A stretch of 44,217 bases of DNA. It comes from Candidatus Zhuqueibacterota bacterium (GTDB lineage: Bacteria > Zhuqueibacterota > Zhuqueibacteria > Oceanimicrobiales > Oceanimicrobiaceae). The stretch is from contig JAJDAE010000154.1 of assembly GCA_029262035.1 (NCBI GenBank), positions 1-44,217 on the forward strand. Direction: 5' to 3'. The position numbers were made by a program, and so were the translations under genes. The notes beneath the pieces are model-generated. The model saw nothing but the letters and a program-made list of their open reading frames with translations, was not told the origin of the DNA and ran no database searches. This document shows, one piece after another, positions 8,510 to 15,423 of the stretch (position 1 is its first letter; every line of letters starts with the position of its first letter).

Positions 8510-9016
8510 CTAATTCTTCGGATAATCAAAAAACTTATATTTGCCTTGGGCTTGGGAGATTTCCTTCCAGGAATCGACGTTGAACTCAACGCAAAAAATG
8601 CTGCACGTCGGCATGTTATCAATTTTCAAATCAGAGAGAGAGTTGGCCAGCTCAGTAAAGCCGGGATTATGACCAATCAGCATTGCCGAACTATTTGCAT
8701 CATCGATGCTTAAGATAATATTCAGAATCTCTTTGGTTGAAGCAAGATAGAGTTTTCTGTTTTCTTTGATTTCTTCCTTATTAAAACCAATCGCCTGGGT
8801 GATAATTTTAGCGGTTTCAATAGCCCGTTTTGCCGTACTTGCGATAACGATGTCAGGGCTTGCGTCGCGCGCAGCAAGCCGTTTACCCATTATTGGCGCA
8901 TCTAGTTTGCCTTGCTCATTTAACTTTCGTTCAAAATCGGGAAAATCTTGTTGTCCCCAGTTTGATTCTGCATGGCGTAGCAGGTAGAGTTTTTTCGTAG
9001 AGTTCTTATTTTCCAT
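8510..9016 (-). CDS. SixA-like histidine phosphatase (phosphoglycerate mutase-like family)
   Basis: 168 residues. The N-terminal LYLLRHAESNW supplies the histidine-phosphatase signature (Arg14, His15 accepts phosphate). Further family residues are Arg64 in STAKRAIETA and His116 in GHNPG. The short single-domain form matches SixA, which removes phosphate from phosphohistidine of phosphotransfer proteins in E. coli. Many relatives have unknown or small-molecule substrates, so the exact target is open. It is the last gene of a minus-strand operon, 12 bases after the secreted esterase and two genes after DUF2333. Its stop lies close to the yoeB stop, with no obvious terminator between. Confidence 0.85.
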   Translation of the reverse strand: MENKNSTKKLYLLRHAESNWGQQDFPDFERKLNEQGKLDAPIMGKRLAARDASPDIVIASTAKRAIETAKIITQAIGFNKEEIKENRKLYLASTKEILNIILSIDDANSSAMLIGHNPGFTELANSLSDLKIDNMPTCSIFCVEFNVDSWKEISQAQGKYKFFDYPKN

Positions 9017-9028
9017 TTATTAGCAGCC

Positions 9029-10309
9029 CTATTTTACTAAAGTTAATCGTCTGGTTGAAACAAAACTTTCCGTTTTTAACTGATAGAAATAAATTCCTCC
9101 CGGTTGTGATTGAGCAAACCATTTAAATTTATGACGCCCGGCATTCAGATTACCTTCAAAAAGCGTGGCTACTTTCTGTCCCAGCAAATTGAAAATAACG
9201 AGTTCTGCGTACTCACTTTTCGGCAGAGAGAACTCAATACTTGTCGCAGGGTTAAACGGATTTGGATAGTTTTGTAACAGCGTGATTTTCACGGGAAAAG
9301 TCTCGTTCACAGCAACAGATACCGGGTTAGACTGAAAAACTGAATCGATGAATGCAAAAGATATTGGCGTTCTGAAAATCAATTGATCTGTATGGCCGCC
9401 GTCAAATGATTCAAATCGGTGGGTAATGCCAAGCCTGGTCAGCGTATCTGAAAAGGCAACATTAAAACCATGCAGCTTGAAATCATCCTGAAGTCCGCAG
9501 TCGAAATAAATCGCCATTTCATTTTCGGGGATGTAAATTGTGCTGGCTAACCGCGCCGGATTTTCCTGCTGCCAGCGTTGGAAAACATCATTAATAATAT
9601 TTCCGGATCTGTCCAGAAAAAAATCTACCTGATAAGGTTGCTTGGCCAAGTTCGGTGAAAAGGCCCCGGCCATGGTAAAACCAAACCTGCTGAAGCCACT
9701 TGCCGGCGTATAATTGTAAGGCGCGGCACCACCGCTTTCAGTCAGGATATTGGGTATCAATATTGGCAATTGATTGAAATCCTGAGGGCCGCTGTGTGCG
9801 GCAACCACCGAAAAAAGATCTGAATGTTTGAGAGCAATTTTCATGGCGCCGTATGCGCCCATAGAATGTCCGGCGATGGCACGTTTTTCTCTGGTAGCAA
9901 GCGTGTGAAAATTTGCATCAACATGGTTGATGACATCTTCAACAATGTAATCTTCAAAATTGCCGTATAACTCTGAATTGGTAAAAAAGCTGCCTTCAAA
10001 CGGACCGACCAGGCCATCCGGTAAAACAATAATAGCGAAATTGAGTATTGTGGTTATTGATGATAAAAGTTCAAGACCTTGAACATATGGCTCAACGCCA
10101 ACACTGCCGCCGTGCAAAAAATAAACGACCGGGTAGCGCGTTGAAGAATCTGCGGCATTATATCCCGGGGGGGTAAAAATTTCAACCCGACGCATTTCAC
10201 CAAGCGCTTCGCTATAAATGGAATCGATCTGTGTTGTTGCTCCTACCGCCAGAGACTGAGATTGAAAAATCGATACGGAAATTATAAACAGTATTTTTTT
10301 AAGCCGCAT
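9029..10309 (-). CDS. Secreted esterase (esterase-D-like) with T9SS-type/FlgD-like C-terminal domain
   Basis: 426 residues. A signal peptide (about 1-24) is followed by an alpha/beta-hydrolase of the putative-esterase family (about 28-325). HGG at 66-68 is the oxyanion region, Ser149 in GHSMGAYGAM is the nucleophile and GGHTDQ carries the likely catalytic His. The last about 83 residues begin LLQNYPNPFNPATSIEFSLP and end STRRLTLVK. This is the type A sorting/FlgD-like Ig domain by which FCB bacteria direct proteins to the type IX secretion system or the surface. The substrate may be an acyl or feruloyl-type ester on a polysaccharide, but this is a guess from relatives. AAAGGATA lies just before ATG 10309, inside the end of the DUF2333 gene (one base between genes), so the two are co-transcribed. 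Confidence 0.88.
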   Translation of the reverse strand: MRLKKILFIISVSIFQSQSLAVGATTQIDSIYSEALGEMRRVEIFTPPGYNAADSSTRYPVVYFLHGGSVGVEPYVQGLELLSSITTILNFAIIVLPDGLVGPFEGSFFTNSELYGNFEDYIVEDVINHVDANFHTLATREKRAIAGHSMGAYGAMKIALKHSDLFSVVAAHSGPQDFNQLPILIPNILTESGGAAPYNYTPASGFSRFGFTMAGAFSPNLAKQPYQVDFFLDRSGNIINDVFQRWQQENPARLASTIYIPENEMAIYFDCGLQDDFKLHGFNVAFSDTLTRLGITHRFESFDGGHTDQLIFRTPISFAFIDSVFQSNPVSVAVNETFPVKITLLQNYPNPFNPATSIEFSLPKSEYAELVIFNLLGQKVATLFEGNLNAGRHKFKWFAQSQPGGIYFYQLKTESFVSTRRLTLVK

Positions 10310-10310
10310 A

Positions 10311-11318
10311 TTATCCTTTGCTCAACAAATCTCTCAGATCAATAATACCGGCATTCGCACGGGAAATATAAGAAGACATCACCAAAGAGTAGTTGGCAAA
10401 AAAACCAAACCCCGAGCCATTTAAAACCATGGGACTCCATACTCCGCGCTGGGTGCCTTCAAGCTCTCGAATAATTTGTTGCAAACTGCGTGTGGCATTT
10501 TTTTTCTCCAAAACAGGCTTGAAGTCTATCTCGATTGCCTTAAGCAAATTGATAACTGCCCAACACGTACCACGGGATTCATACAACACATCGTCAATTC
10601 TGAGCCAGGGCGTTTTAATCGTCTGGACCTTGGATTGGTAGGTAGATTGCGTTGCGTCCGGCTCACCGGCTAAATCCGTGTTTATGCGTTCCTGGCCAAC
10701 ACTGGCGCTTAGTCTTTGTGAAAGACTGCCCAACCGGTTCGCAACGATTTTCAACCAATCGTTCAGATTGTCGGCGCGAGCATAAAATTGAGTCGTTGTA
10801 TTATTCGGATCTGTGAGTTGGTGCATGTATCTTTCTAACGCATCAATGCCTTCGCGGTACTCTGCTTCGGCCCGGGGAAACATCCAGGAACGACTGTCCA
10901 CGTTAAACTGTGGTTCTGCTTTCGCCAAATCCGGGTGCTCTTGCGATTGCGTTTGAGCGCGGCTTATTTCATTGCGAAGCGCTTTGGTGAAATCCCGCAC
11001 CTGAACCAACACTCCGAACTCCCAATTGGGCATGTCGTCCATAAATGCACTCGGCACCATCACATCATTGCTGAGGTAGCCGCCCGGCTTATCCAGCAAA
11101 GCGGAAGCAACATCGACCAGAGCGCTGGTCGTAACGTAACCGGTTACCAGCGTCTCATTGTTTGCATCGGCCTTTTTTGCAGCACTTTCATAGACATCCG
11201 ACAAATTTGGTGCGCTGCTCCAATAAAAAGTTAAAAAGGTAATTATCAAAAATATACATAAAATAATGATACCTATACCAATTGTTAATCCTCTTCGATC
11301 AGCGAATTTTTCGTTCAA
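10311..11318 (-). CDS. DUF2333-family inner-membrane protein
   Basis: 335 residues from a TTG start at 11318 (AAGGGA upstream). One N-terminal helix (about 13-33, TIGIGIIILCIFLIITFLTF) anchors a large extracytoplasmic domain. The stretch GYVTTSALVDVASALLDKPG, then GYLSND, and MPNWEFGVLVQVRDFTKALR are hallmarks of DUF2333, known mainly from Proteobacteria. Its function is unknown. The domain is largely helical, with RSWMFPRAEAEYREG and a DDVLYESRG...WAVINLLKAI segment near the C terminus. It is the first gene of an operon with the secreted esterase (one-base gap) and the SixA-like phosphatase. Its presence in an FCB-like genome suggests wider distribution of the family or transfer. Confidence 0.8.
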   Translation of the reverse strand: MNEKFADRRGLTIGIGIIILCIFLIITFLTFYWSSAPNLSDVYESAAKKADANNETLVTGYVTTSALVDVASALLDKPGGYLSNDVMVPSAFMDDMPNWEFGVLVQVRDFTKALRNEISRAQTQSQEHPDLAKAEPQFNVDSRSWMFPRAEAEYREGIDALERYMHQLTDPNNTTTQFYARADNLNDWLKIVANRLGSLSQRLSASVGQERINTDLAGEPDATQSTYQSKVQTIKTPWLRIDDVLYESRGTCWAVINLLKAIEIDFKPVLEKKNATRSLQQIIRELEGTQRGVWSPMVLNGSGFGFFANYSLVMSSYISRANAGIIDLRDLLSKG

Positions 11319-11341
11319 AACTTTTTCCCTTCATTTAAAAT

Positions 11342-11362
11342 ATGTGAAAAAATTTTCCACAT
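11342..11362. promoter_or_regulatory. Near-perfect palindrome upstream of the DUF2333 operon
   Basis: ATGTGAAAAA (11342-11351) and TTTTCCACAT (11353-11362) are complementary except for one position, around a single central base. It lies 24 bases upstream of the DUF2333 start codon. Placement and symmetry suggest a repressor or activator site; no regulator can be named. The rest of 11319-11674 is AT-rich with no gene that I can support. Confidence 0.3.
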
Positions 11363-11674
11363 TTAATTTACAGACACTCTCACCATTACGCAAATGTTTT
11401 GTTGTAAAAATACTTTACGGAAGAATAATCGGAGAGTTTTACAAAATATAAATCAAATTTATTTCATTGGCTTTTTGAGTTTCCGCCAGGGCTTGCCAGA
11501 ATCAACCTATTAAACTTAGCAACGAATGGAATACTTTTGTTATTGTTAATGTTACGTTCCTTACAGGCTTACCAACTAGAAGTTCAAGTGTTATTTATTA
11601 AAGATATTTTAACCAAAATAAAATTTACCACATTCACTCTTATGTGATTTTTTGAGGCAGGATAAGTTTTATAA

Positions 11675-11746
11675 AAGGAGGTGGTTATCAAAATTGGTTA
11701 ACGAGTTTTAATAACTAAAAATTTTATTCATTAATTTTAAGGAGGT
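11675..11746 (+). promoter_or_regulatory. 5' leader with two strong Shine-Dalgarno sequences before the cytochrome gene
   Basis: AAGGAGGT at 11739-11746 sits correctly for ATG 11750. A second, equally strong AAGGAGGTGG at 11675-11684 has no ATG behind it. Only a very short TTG frame (TTG 11694, five codons) follows, at poor spacing. The orphan site could mark a tiny leader peptide, or bind 30S subunits and shield the message, as STAB-SD elements do in Bacillus. Inference from position only. Confidence 0.4.
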
Positions 11747-11749
11747 TCT

Positions 11750-12367
11750 ATGAAACTCTTCACAAGTTTAGTTGCAACAGTACTTATTTGTTCGGTCGCT
11801 TTTGTCATAAATGCTCAGGAAAAAAAACATACTCCCAAGCACTTGACTATGGAACAAAAAATGATGATGAAAAATATGGCCATGAAAAATATGGACAAAT
11901 ATATGGCCAATATGGAAGCAATGACAAAAAAACTACCTATGGCTTTAAAAGATAGCCAGGAATCAACACTCGCTATGGGTGAAAAGCTATTCAACGATAC
12001 AAAAGCACTCAGTACAAATGGTCAATCTTGCGCAAGCTGCCATCCCGGCGGCGGCACCACAGGTGGGGAAGCTGAAACCCCAATGGCTAGTGAAGCCACC
12101 GGCAAGCCCTACAAACTACCAGTACCGACTCTTGTTGGAGCGGCTGCAACCTTCCCGAAATTCAAAGTTCCCAACGATCAGGTTATAGATTTGACAGATA
12201 TGCAAAATAACTGCATCATGATGTTTATGGCTGCGCAACCACCGGCCAAAAACAGCAAGCAAGCCAGAGCTTTGACCGCTTATGTTTCATCTTTAAGTAA
12301 TGATGATAAAGTCTCTGTTGGAAAAATGCCAGAGATGATGATGAAGATGATGAAAGCCAAAAAATAG
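11750..12367 (+). CDS. Secreted monoheme c-type cytochrome, methionine-rich
   Basis: 205 residues with a signal peptide cut near AQ at 22-23. One c-type heme site, CASCH, lies at 94-98. The following layout (PTLVGAAATFPKF, then a DMQNNCIMMFM segment and ALTAYVSSLS) is that of a class I cytochrome domain, with a distal Met probably in the MMFM stretch. The flanks are unusual: residues 34-58 read MEQKMMMKNMAMKNMDKYMA onward, and the C terminus is EMMMKMMKAKK. Such Met clusters can bind copper(I) in other proteins, which is suggestive beside a cupredoxin gene. Location is periplasmic. It is the first gene of a redox cluster, with a hairpin terminator between it and the triheme cytochrome. The strong AAGGAGGT supports the start and suggests high expression. 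Confidence 0.85.
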   Translation: MKLFTSLVATVLICSVAFVINAQEKKHTPKHLTMEQKMMMKNMAMKNMDKYMANMEAMTKKLPMALKDSQESTLAMGEKLFNDTKALSTNGQSCASCHPGGGTTGGEAETPMASEATGKPYKLPVPTLVGAAATFPKFKVPNDQVIDLTDMQNNCIMMFMAAQPPAKNSKQARALTAYVSSLSNDDKVSVGKMPEMMMKMMKAKK

Positions 12368-12390
12368 TCTTTCAATCTGAAGTTGAATTG

Positions 12391-12436
12391 AACGCGGTGT
12401 TTAATTCCCCAAAGGAATATTCACCGCGTTTCTTTT
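12391..12436 (+). terminator. Hairpin terminator after the monoheme cytochrome gene
   Basis: AACGCGGTG (12391-12399) pairs with CACCGCGTT (12422-12430). An inner ATTCC/GGAAT pairing and a T-rich run (TTTCTTTTG) follow the stem. It probably ends or attenuates transcription before the triheme cytochrome gene. Confidence 0.7.
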
Positions 12437-12474
12437 GTTCGTCGATATAATTATTCAAAAAATTTGATAAAACT

Positions 12475-13488
12475 ATGAATCGCTATTTCATTATACCTTT
12501 AATTGCACTGTACACTTTACTCCTAACCGGAGCCAGGTTTGTAACACCGGAAGATGATTGGACTGGAACCCCCCAGGCAGATTTTATGCAAAGTGAAATC
12601 GTTCAATCCTATCAATGCACAAGCTGCCATACCATCGGAGAAAGAGGTGGCACGGTGGGTCCAATTTTAAATTATGTTGGAAACCGTCGACCAAAAGACT
12701 GGTTAAAACGCTGGTTAGCCGATCCTCAGCTGGTTAAACCCGGAACTAAAATGCCCAGTTTTAATTTACCGCCGGCGCAATTGGAAATGACGGTTGATTA
12801 CTTAACGAGTATGAAGAAAAAATTTAACACAAAAGAAATTTTAGCGAAAAATATATCCCTGGAGAAAAAAGGGGAATTACTTTTCGAGGATTATAATTGT
12901 ATAGCATGTCACCGGGTTGGCTCGGAAGGAAGATTCGTAGGACCAGAGCTGACTTGGATAGGACTAAGAAAAACGCAAGCTTGGGAGAAAGAATGGCTCG
13001 CCGATCCACCGGCGTTCAAACCAAATACTTTCATGCCAAATTTTAATATCCCGGAAAAAGGAATAGAGGCACTTGCAGAATTCTTACATCTTCAACAAGG
13101 CCAGAAAAATGAAGACTCGCAGCGCTGGGAGTTCCGGACAAATTTTTTCTTGGGAAACACCGACAAAGAACGCGGTGAGTTAGTTTTTAAGCGTTTCGGG
13201 TGCTGGAGTTGTCATGGGGAAAGTGCAGGCGGTGGCGTTGAAAATCCAAACATGGCTCCGGATGAACTCATGCCTGCCTTAAAAAAAACCACCAATACGT
13301 TTTCTATGCAAGAGTTCGTAACAAGGTTGAAGAAAAAAAAATTTGTTAAACCCCTGGATGCCTCAAAGCCTGCACCGCCTTTTTTCTGCCCTGACTATGG
13401 AAACCATATGAATGAAACGGAAATAAGCGATTTGTACGCATACCTTAAATCGTTTGCGCCCAAGAAAAGCAAATGGAAATTTAAGTAA
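12475..13488 (+). CDS. Triheme c-type cytochrome
   Basis: 337 residues with an N-terminal export helix (about 4-20). Three heme-binding motifs are visible: CTSCH (48-52), CIACH (142-146) and CWSCH (243-247). The first two lie in clearly duplicated domains of about 95 residues. Each follows C..CH with G.xVGP, a W...WL.DP segment and a likely distal Met in TKMPSF (Met93) or FMPNF (Met187). The third domain diverges and ends NETEISDLYAYLKSF. This resembles chains of class I cytochrome domains that pass electrons in the periplasm or at the outer membrane. The partner oxidoreductase is not in the window. The cupredoxin gene follows after 20 bases, so the two probably share a transcript. A basic C-terminal tail (KKSKWKFK) is notable. 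Confidence 0.9.
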   Translation: MNRYFIIPLIALYTLLLTGARFVTPEDDWTGTPQADFMQSEIVQSYQCTSCHTIGERGGTVGPILNYVGNRRPKDWLKRWLADPQLVKPGTKMPSFNLPPAQLEMTVDYLTSMKKKFNTKEILAKNISLEKKGELLFEDYNCIACHRVGSEGRFVGPELTWIGLRKTQAWEKEWLADPPAFKPNTFMPNFNIPEKGIEALAEFLHLQQGQKNEDSQRWEFRTNFFLGNTDKERGELVFKRFGCWSCHGESAGGGVENPNMAPDELMPALKKTTNTFSMQEFVTRLKKKKFVKPLDASKPAPPFFCPDYGNHMNETEISDLYAYLKSFAPKKSKWKFK

Positions 13489-13508
13489 ACTTTATAAAGG
13501 AGATACAA

Positions 13509-14255
13509 GTGAAAATATTTCGAGTTGTTACAATTATAGCCTCGATAATTTTAGCTTTAATCAGCATTGTTTGGACTGATAGTTCTGTTGTTGCAACAGG
13601 GAAAGTTGTGATTACGGGAGATGGAACACTTTCCGGTATTGTCCGGTTTCCAGACGATTACCCGGAGCGAGAAAAAATTACCACCACCAAAGACCAGGCC
13701 ACTTGCGGTGCTTTCAAGTATTCCGAAACCTTCGTTGTTTCTGAAGATAATCACGGTCTGAAAAATGTTGTGGTGACAGTGGAAGGCGCTAAAGGTAAGA
13801 TTACGAACACCCAAACGGCCTTTAAAATCGAACAAGTCAAGTGTCAGTATATTCCTCACGTTCAAACCATGCCCGTGGGTTCTAAACTTGAAATATTTAA
13901 CAACGACGGTTTGCTGCACAATGTTCATGCATATTTTGATAATCTCGATCCCAAAAGTACAGTCTTCAATAAAGCTCAGCCGAAGTTCCTTAAGAAAATT
14001 ACTCAGACATTGGATAAAGTCGGCATGTACTATTTTAAGTGTGATGTCCACGACCACATGAGTGCATTTGTATCTGTAGTCGATCATCCGTTTAATGCAG
14101 TAACGAACGAAACGGGAGAGTTTTCTATTGAGAATCTACCTGCAGGTACCTACAACGTAAAGGCATGGCACGAGGCGCTGGGAACACTTGAGAAAACCGT
14201 GACCATTGAAGCCGGAAAAACGGCAGAAGCTAATTTTGATATTTTGCCAAATTGA
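13509..14255 (+). CDS. Secreted cupredoxin fused to a carboxypeptidase-regulatory-like domain
   Basis: 248 residues, GTG start with AAAGGAGAT upstream. An N-terminal export or anchor helix (about 4-22) comes first. The cupredoxin fold follows, with type 1 copper ligands plausible at His137 (GLLHNVH), Cys178, His181 and Met184 in KCDVHDHMSAFVSV. An N-terminal strand region contains TCGAFKYSE and VEGAKGK. From about 190 the chain becomes a carboxypeptidase-regulatory-like beta-sandwich (ETGEFSIENLPAGTYNVKAW onward). This plastocyanin-like plus CarboxypepD_reg layout is known from uncharacterised periplasmic proteins. With two cytochromes c directly upstream, it probably takes part in extracytoplasmic electron transfer; donor and acceptor are unknown. 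A strong bidirectional terminator follows. Confidence 0.85.
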   Translation: MKIFRVVTIIASIILALISIVWTDSSVVATGKVVITGDGTLSGIVRFPDDYPEREKITTTKDQATCGAFKYSETFVVSEDNHGLKNVVVTVEGAKGKITNTQTAFKIEQVKCQYIPHVQTMPVGSKLEIFNNDGLLHNVHAYFDNLDPKSTVFNKAQPKFLKKITQTLDKVGMYYFKCDVHDHMSAFVSVVDHPFNAVTNETGEFSIENLPAGTYNVKAWHEALGTLEKTVTIEAGKTAEANFDILPN

Positions 14256-14331
14256 TAGAACAAGGATATTAAATTATAGACTCTGATTAAAAGGGTCGAA
14301 TGACGATTATCTTTGTATATCCAAAAATTTG

Positions 14332-14360
14332 AAAAAACGCCATATAGGTGGCGTTTTTTT
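14332..14360. terminator. Bidirectional hairpin terminator between convergent genes
   Basis: AAAAAACGCCA (14332-14342) pairs perfectly with TGGCGTTTTTT (14349-14359) around TATAGG. T-runs occur on both strands, so it can end the cytochrome/cupredoxin transcript and the alpha/beta-hydrolase transcript. Confidence 0.85.
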
Positions 14361-14363
14361 TGC

Positions 14364-15323
14364 TTATTTTTCACCTTGACTTCCAGCCCCGCTACTCAGA
14401 AAATCAATCAAAAGCGGATTAAATTCCTCAGGTTTTTCATACAACATGAGATGCCCTGCTTCTTCAATTATATGAAATTGTATCTGGGGAATGAGCGTTC
14501 GCAGGGTATCGCTCAAGGCAAAGGGAACTATTTTATCTTCTCGCCCCCAAAGCAGTTGCACGGGTAAATCCCGCATTCCTAACTCACGGTATTCTTTCAC
14601 TGCATCCAAGCCGATAAAATTCCGTACCGTGGATAAAATTGCCCGACGATACCCCGTGTATTGTATCTGATCTTGAAATTTCGTATCCCAATCTTTGAAC
14701 TGTGCTCCTTTTTTAAAATGGCTTTGCTGGTAATCAGCCAGCTTTGGTAGTAAATAAACCGCAGCAAGGTACTCACCAACCAGAGGAATCTGCACGGGTG
14801 AAATTTCCTCCAGAGTTGGAGGGAACACCATGGGAGCCACCAATATCAACTTTGCAACCATCTCGGGATATCGATTCGTAAAAGTGGCCACAATTGGCCC
14901 ACCCATTGAAAGACCTGCCAGGTAAATGGGTTTGTTTATTTTCAACACTTTTAATAAACCTGCGAGTTGTTGTGAAAAAAAGTTGATTGTGTATTCAGCC
15001 TCAGGGCGGTCACTATAACCTCGGCCAAACAGATCAAAACACAGCACGCGATAACCGGAATCTACAAGGTCAGAAAAGGCTGGCTCCCATATATATGAGG
15101 GAACCGAAAGGCCGTGAACCAGCACCACTGTTTTTCCGGTATCCGGACCGGCAAGTTCATAATGTATTATTCCAAAAGGAGTTTTAATAAAGCTCCCGGG
15201 TAAGTTCTTTCGAACTTCGTCAGTCAGTTCAACATTCTCCTCATTTTGAAAGAAATAGGCAGAGGTAGCAACCAGGGCTCCCAATAAAATCAGGATAGTT
15301 GTAATTTTTAAAAAGAATTTCAT
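14364..15323 (-). CDS. Membrane-anchored alpha/beta-hydrolase
   Basis: 319 residues. An N-terminal hydrophobic helix (about 5-25) either anchors or exports the protein. The hydrolase core starts near 45. It shows the oxyanion motif VLVHGLSVPSYIW (about 67-79), nucleophile Ser139 in AGLSMGGP, Asp263 in WGREDKIVP and His291 in EAGHLMLYEKP. The fold and motif spacing match esterase/haloalkane-dehalogenase-like hydrolases; the substrate cannot be read. It lies 100 bases downstream of the TRAP permease on the same strand, so it may process or be co-regulated with the imported carboxylate. This link is inference. The shared terminator lies just past its stop. Confidence 0.82.
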   Translation of the reverse strand: MKFFLKITTILILLGALVATSAYFFQNEENVELTDEVRKNLPGSFIKTPFGIIHYELAGPDTGKTVVLVHGLSVPSYIWEPAFSDLVDSGYRVLCFDLFGRGYSDRPEAEYTINFFSQQLAGLLKVLKINKPIYLAGLSMGGPIVATFTNRYPEMVAKLILVAPMVFPPTLEEISPVQIPLVGEYLAAVYLLPKLADYQQSHFKKGAQFKDWDTKFQDQIQYTGYRRAILSTVRNFIGLDAVKEYRELGMRDLPVQLLWGREDKIVPFALSDTLRTLIPQIQFHIIEEAGHLMLYEKPEEFNPLLIDFLSSGAGSQGEK

Positions 15324-15423
15324 CGCTTCTCGCGGAGAGGAGTTTTAGGTTTAATTTCCAGAGCGGTGATATCAACCATGGGAAATCTTGGATATATCTC
15401 AGCTTCATCTCACAAAATTATGT

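Noticed and set aside
13557-14087. 176-codon minus-strand frame opposite the cupredoxin gene
   Set aside because: The plus-strand gene has copper-ligand motifs, a good ribosome site and cluster context; the antisense frame has no recognisable features.
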